A program made the translations under genes and the position numbers. Of a stretch of DNA of 64,000 bases, positions 60,631-64,000 are shown one piece after another. Source of the stretch: CAZGSN01 sp964371655 (GTDB lineage Bacteria; Desulfobacterota; Binatia; HRBIN30); contig CAYJOD010000017.1 in the NCBI GenBank assembly GCA_964371655.1, forward strand, positions 1 through 64,000. Reading direction: 5' to 3'. Each line of letters opens with the position of its first letter. The stretch's first letter is position 1. The notes below the pieces were generated by a model. It was not told the origin of the DNA. It searched no databases and was given only the letters and a program-made list of their open reading frames with translations.

Positions 60631-63285
60631 ATGCTCCCGGCAGGGGCGTACCGTCTCGCGCCCCTGCTCTTCGGGCTCATCGTGCTTCTCGCTTTCGGCG
60701 CAGCGCCGGCCAATGCCGCACACGGAGCTCCGTTGCGTCTGTCGGTCACATTGTCCGCACAGGCACCGCACATGCGTGGGACCCTCGACGCGGACTTCCG
60801 AAACACCAGCACCGTTCCCGTGCGCGAGGTGTATTGGCTCTTGTTTGCCAACCGCTTTACGAAGCCCGACCAGGGAATCAACGACTTCAACCGCCCCTTC
60901 GTCTACCCGTACGAGGAGTTTGAAGCAGGTGGGACGACGCTGTCTCAGGTGCAAGTTGGCGAGCAGCCTCTCGCCATCCGCGACGTGTCTGCCCCCGGAG
61001 TTCCCGACGGCTGCGTGATTGCCGTGGCGCTACCTGCGGCGCTGGCGCCGGGCGAGGTGGTGCGGCTGCACGTCGAGTTTCAGACCACGTTGCCGACGCG
61101 CTTCGGGACATTCGGCGTCTTTGAGGACACCCTCACCGCCATCGGCGGCTGGTATCCGTACATCGCCAACTTCCATACAGACGGCAGCTGGGGGCTCAAC
61201 GAGACGCCCGAGGTGACGAGCTTCGACGTCACCGCCAACTGGGACACGGCACTGCACGTGGTGTTGAACGGCTTCGAGCTCGACAGCAACCGACCGCAAC
61301 GCGTCGATGCCGTCCATTTCCTTAGTCTGGTCGCAGATCGAGAGCTCCTCCGAGACGAGATCCCGACAGCGTCGGCGCAGATCGTCTACCTGCATCGACC
61401 GCCACAGCGCTCCGATCGCCGCGCTTTCGGCCCCAGCAACGACGAGATCATGCGCGAGACGCTGCAGAGCATCGTCACCCATACGCCCGACGCCGTCGCT
61501 CCCCTCCCCGAGAAGATCGTCGTCGTCGAGGCACCCTTGCGTCTCGATCTCACCGCCGCCGGCCAAGGCATGGTGGTGATCTCCGATCGTGCCCTCAAGG
61601 TGCACTGGTTGCTGCGACCGTTCCACGTCGCACAACTGGCACAGGCCATCTATGCCGAAGGGCTGCGCCCTCTGCTGGCGCGACGTGAGTCGACGCGCGA
61701 CTACGTCTGGGTGAGCGAAGGCGTGTCGCATTTCCTGGCGCAAGAGTACCTGCGCCGATCGCAGCCGCCCGCCCGTTCCGTGCAGAGCTGGATCGACCTG
61801 TTCAACGTGTTCGCCATCGTCGATCGTTTCGAGAGCGAGCCGAAGGTTCCGTTCGTCAGCGCCTTCTTCGACCGCACCCGCAGCGCCGACGCCCTGCACC
61901 AACAGATCACGACCTTCAACCGCGAGCTGCCGCCGGGCCGAGTGATTGTGTCGAAGCTCAAGCAAGTGCTGAGCGCCGAAGAGTTCGACCGTGTCCTGCA
62001 CCACTGCAGCCGCGCCGCCCTACCCTTTCTCGCGTGCGCCGAAGAGGTGACAAAACGGCCGTTGCAGGCGGCGATCGTACCGTGGCTGCAACCCTACCCC
62101 GAGATCAACTACGAGTGGGCCTCCACCTCACTGCGCCAGTCGCAGGGCTCCGAGTATCGCAATGACGTCGTCGTTCGCCGCCGCGCCAACCGCGAAGTTC
62201 ATGAGCCGGTCGATCTCGAGCTGCGCAGCATCGGCGGTGAGCCCATGCGCTTGCGTTGGGATGGGAGCGGTGACGAGGGGCATTTGCAGGTAACCAGCAG
62301 CGATCCAATGTATCAAGCGGTGATTGATCCGGACCGCAAGCTGATCGAGAGCACGCGCTCCGACAACTTCTCCCCGCCGGCCCCGCAGGTCGTGCTCGAC
62401 TCGGCTGAAGTGGAAGTGAGCTCGACCGAGTTCGGCTTCTCCGGACTCGTTGTCGGCAGAGATCGCTACGATTACCGCAAAGACATCGCCGCCGCCGGCT
62501 TCTACACCAATCGCAGCATCGGCGTCACCGTCGGGCCGCGCTACCACTGGGGCGAGCGCAACGATTCGACCTTGTACCGCCACAACCTCTACGGCTTCTA
62601 CAGCACACAGGCCTTGGACCGCGACTTCAAGGATAACCGCATCCCGTCGGTGATCAGCAGCGGCCACAGCAACGGCCTCGGGCTGCGCTACAGCTACAAC
62701 AACGTCTACGCCTTCGATAACCCGACCGAGTCGATCGACTTTCGCCTCTTCGGAGACTGGTACGACCGCAGCTTGGGCAGCGACTACAACTACGCCGACT
62801 GGGGCGCCAGCGTCGTGGCGACGCATCCGTTGTGGACACATCGAACGATTCTCGCCGGCGAGCTCACCAACGGCTTCACGCAGCCGCTGGGATCGAGTCG
62901 CGTGCCCAATCAAGGAGAGTTCAGCCTCGGCGGCTCGCGCTCGATCCGCGGTATCGGCGCCGAAGACGAGCTCGGCCGCAATCTGTTCCTCATCCGCAGC
63001 GAAGTGCGACAGACGATCTACCCGGAGCTCGATCTGAACCTGCTCGACCTCTTGGTGCTGCGACGCACGCAAGCCAGGCTCTTCGTCGATACCGGCAGCG
63101 TCAGCAACTCCGCCGGCGCGATCTACGACCCGCGCCATTATGCCGTCGGTGTCGGCGCCGGCTTCGCCGTGGTCTACGACTTCCTGGGCTTCTTCCCATC
63201 GACCGCCTACGTCGAAGCGGCCACCCGCGTCGACCGCGGCCGCGGCGACGTGCAGTTCCTTTTCGGGACGCGGCAGGCGTTCTGA
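60631..63285 (+). CDS. M1-peptidase-like/Omp85-like barrel fusion
   Basis: I took the ATG at 60631 because a signal peptide follows (LAPLLFGLIVLLAFGAAPAN), giving 884 aa. The first 500 or so residues resemble an M1-family aminopeptidase scaffold (YWLLFANRFTKPDQ, a beta-sandwich, then YVWVSEGVSHFLAQEYLRRS like the WLSEGFA-Y block). The zinc motif HExxH is absent: the equivalent stretch reads RPFHVAQLAQAIYAEG. The C-terminal third is an Omp85/BamA-like barrel with EFSLGGSRSIRGIGAEDELG, NLFLIRSEVRQTIYPELDL and a final strand VQFLFGTRQAF ending in Phe. It is probably an outer-membrane protein with a catalytically dead periplasmic domain. Confidence 0.85.
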   Translation: MLPAGAYRLAPLLFGLIVLLAFGAAPANAAHGAPLRLSVTLSAQAPHMRGTLDADFRNTSTVPVREVYWLLFANRFTKPDQGINDFNRPFVYPYEEFEAGGTTLSQVQVGEQPLAIRDVSAPGVPDGCVIAVALPAALAPGEVVRLHVEFQTTLPTRFGTFGVFEDTLTAIGGWYPYIANFHTDGSWGLNETPEVTSFDVTANWDTALHVVLNGFELDSNRPQRVDAVHFLSLVADRELLRDEIPTASAQIVYLHRPPQRSDRRAFGPSNDEIMRETLQSIVTHTPDAVAPLPEKIVVVEAPLRLDLTAAGQGMVVISDRALKVHWLLRPFHVAQLAQAIYAEGLRPLLARRESTRDYVWVSEGVSHFLAQEYLRRSQPPARSVQSWIDLFNVFAIVDRFESEPKVPFVSAFFDRTRSADALHQQITTFNRELPPGRVIVSKLKQVLSAEEFDRVLHHCSRAALPFLACAEEVTKRPLQAAIVPWLQPYPEINYEWASTSLRQSQGSEYRNDVVVRRRANREVHEPVDLELRSIGGEPMRLRWDGSGDEGHLQVTSSDPMYQAVIDPDRKLIESTRSDNFSPPAPQVVLDSAEVEVSSTEFGFSGLVVGRDRYDYRKDIAAAGFYTNRSIGVTVGPRYHWGERNDSTLYRHNLYGFYSTQALDRDFKDNRIPSVISSGHSNGLGLRYSYNNVYAFDNPTESIDFRLFGDWYDRSLGSDYNYADWGASVVATHPLWTHRTILAGELTNGFTQPLGSSRVPNQGEFSLGGSRSIRGIGAEDELGRNLFLIRSEVRQTIYPELDLNLLDLLVLRRTQARLFVDTGSVSNSAGAIYDPRHYAVGVGAGFAVVYDFLGFFPSTAYVEAATRVDRGRGDVQFLFGTRQAF

Positions 63286-63296
63286 GCTGAAAAACC

Positions 63297-63830
63297 TCAG
63301 TTGGAACCACGGATGGACGCTGATGAACGCGGACGCGGTTCTGAAGCCACAGAAGGAAATCCACAGATGACGCCGATGACGCAGATGATTTTCTGACTCA
63401 TCCGCGTCATCTGTGTCATCTGCGGACTTGGAGATCGGTAAGTTTGGCCTGAATATTTCTGTGCGGCCTCGTCCACATCAGTTTTCCCGACGAGTGGCGT
63501 TTGTCAGTGTGCATCGGCGGTTTCAACTGAGTTTTCCCGGCTGAGTCGTGGGGGTGTGAGGTTGTCTCAACACTGGCAGGGCGCGCCGCCGCGCGCCCCT
63601 ACGTGATTGGGTCTTCCTCGTAGGGGCGCATGGCATGCGCCCTCTTCGGTCGGTTGTGAGACGACCTCTTGTGGTCGTGGGGCAGAGATCAAGACGACAC
63701 GGCGGGCCGATTCCACGAATCACCGCTCCCTGACGGTCGCGGCTCAGGTCGAGATCCGCAGTTCTCGGCATGTCAGAGCCGCGCGCGTAAGCAAGCGGTC
63801 AGCAGGTGAATGCTCCGCAGATTCACCACA
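63297..63830. repeat. Four dispersed palindromes in a row
   Basis: The gap 63286-63838 has no gene. It holds an ACCACGGATGGACGCTGATG element with right arm near 63500-63535, an ACGCAGATGATTTTCTGACT / CGCGTCATCTGTGTCATCTG pair nested inside it, a second GGGCGCGCCGCCGCGCGCCC inverted repeat (63555-63670), and a third CACCGCTCCCTGACGGTCGC element (63712-63815). Confidence 0.8.
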
Positions 63831-63838
63831 GTCTCGAC

Positions 63839-64000
63839 CTACTCGACGTTGACCACGTAGCTTCCCGACACATCCAGCGCGCAGCGATAGCCGCCCTCGA
63901 CCGCCGTGATGCGTTGAGCGCCGACGCCCGCACCGGAGATCTGAGGACGGCCTTTGCCGTTATCCGGAACCCAGAGGTCCAGCGATCCGGTCGTGGTGAC
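63839..64000 (-). CDS. Partial CDS, C-terminal 53 aa
   Basis: A frame open to the window edge ends at a TAG at 63839. The visible part reads VTTTGSLDLWVPDNGKGRPQ, then GAGVGAQRITAVEGGYRCAL and DVSGSYVVNVE. It is beta-rich and looks like the end of an exported or lipoprotein domain. The family cannot be judged from this fragment. Confidence 0.6.
   Translation of the reverse strand, partial: VTTTGSLDLWVPDNGKGRPQISGAGVGAQRITAVEGGYRCALDVSGSYVVNVE

Overview
The window is GC-rich bacterial chromosomal DNA, probably from an uncultivated Gram-negative lineage of the former Deltaproteobacteria or a neighbour such as Binatota or Myxococcota. This placement is inference. It rests on outer-membrane functions (Lnt, RlpA, an Omp85-type barrel), a type-2 ArgC, an RNase HI with a C-terminal hybrid-binding-like domain, and very dense families of short palindromic intergenic repeats. 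A run of ten N at 46086-46095 shows that this is a draft or metagenome assembly.

Positions 1-23706 are one large type III CRISPR-Cas region, almost all transcribed on the minus strand. From right to left it holds an intact cas6, a Csx3-like gene, a four-helix-bundle gene, leader 2, a 6-kb mosaic array (15271-21320), a cas6 pseudogene, a translationally coupled type III-D-like operon (cas10, a fused Cas7/Csx10 RAMP, a small subunit, two Csm3-like Cas7 genes, a Csx19-like gene, a third RAMP) and an accessory module of a small helical protein, a CARF-domain protein, a six-helix membrane protein and an unknown helical protein. Farther left come intergenic repeats, two small genes, a broken cas2, leader 1 and array 1, which runs off the window. 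Cas10 keeps GGDD but lacks an HD domain, so cyclic-oligoadenylate signalling is the expected output. CARF would sense the signal, the membrane protein is a candidate effector and the Csx3-like protein a candidate off-switch. No cas1 is visible and cas2 is frameshifted, so spacer acquisition looks lost.

The mosaic array is the most unusual object. About 18 of its repeats are split by 70-230 bp inserts built from dispersed chromosomal palindromes. Each insert is flanked by two copies of the same 19-bp repeat core, ATCCTTCGCTCCTGAAGTC, which contains the predicted Cas6 hairpin. The arrangement would let Cas6 cut out every insert and still release correct crRNAs on both sides. A BrnT-type toxin-antitoxin pair also sits inside the array.

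Positions 23915-64000 are ordinary chromosome: a NagX-like membrane acyltransferase, a PIG-L deacetylase, rplU-rpmA-obg-proB, plsX with an App1-like phosphatase and cutA, rlpA, pmbA and tldD, a class-III aminotransferase, an AbiEii-type pair, argC, a HAD phosphatase, tRNA-Lys, ettA, rnhA, an AmpG-like transporter, an NtrC-type regulator and a histidine kinase flanking lnt, two secreted proteins, tRNA-Ala, a lipoprotein, and a large protein joining a degenerate M1-peptidase-like region to an Omp85-like barrel. Nearly every long intergenic gap is filled by hairpin-forming dispersed repeats, several of which have been captured as protein termini.
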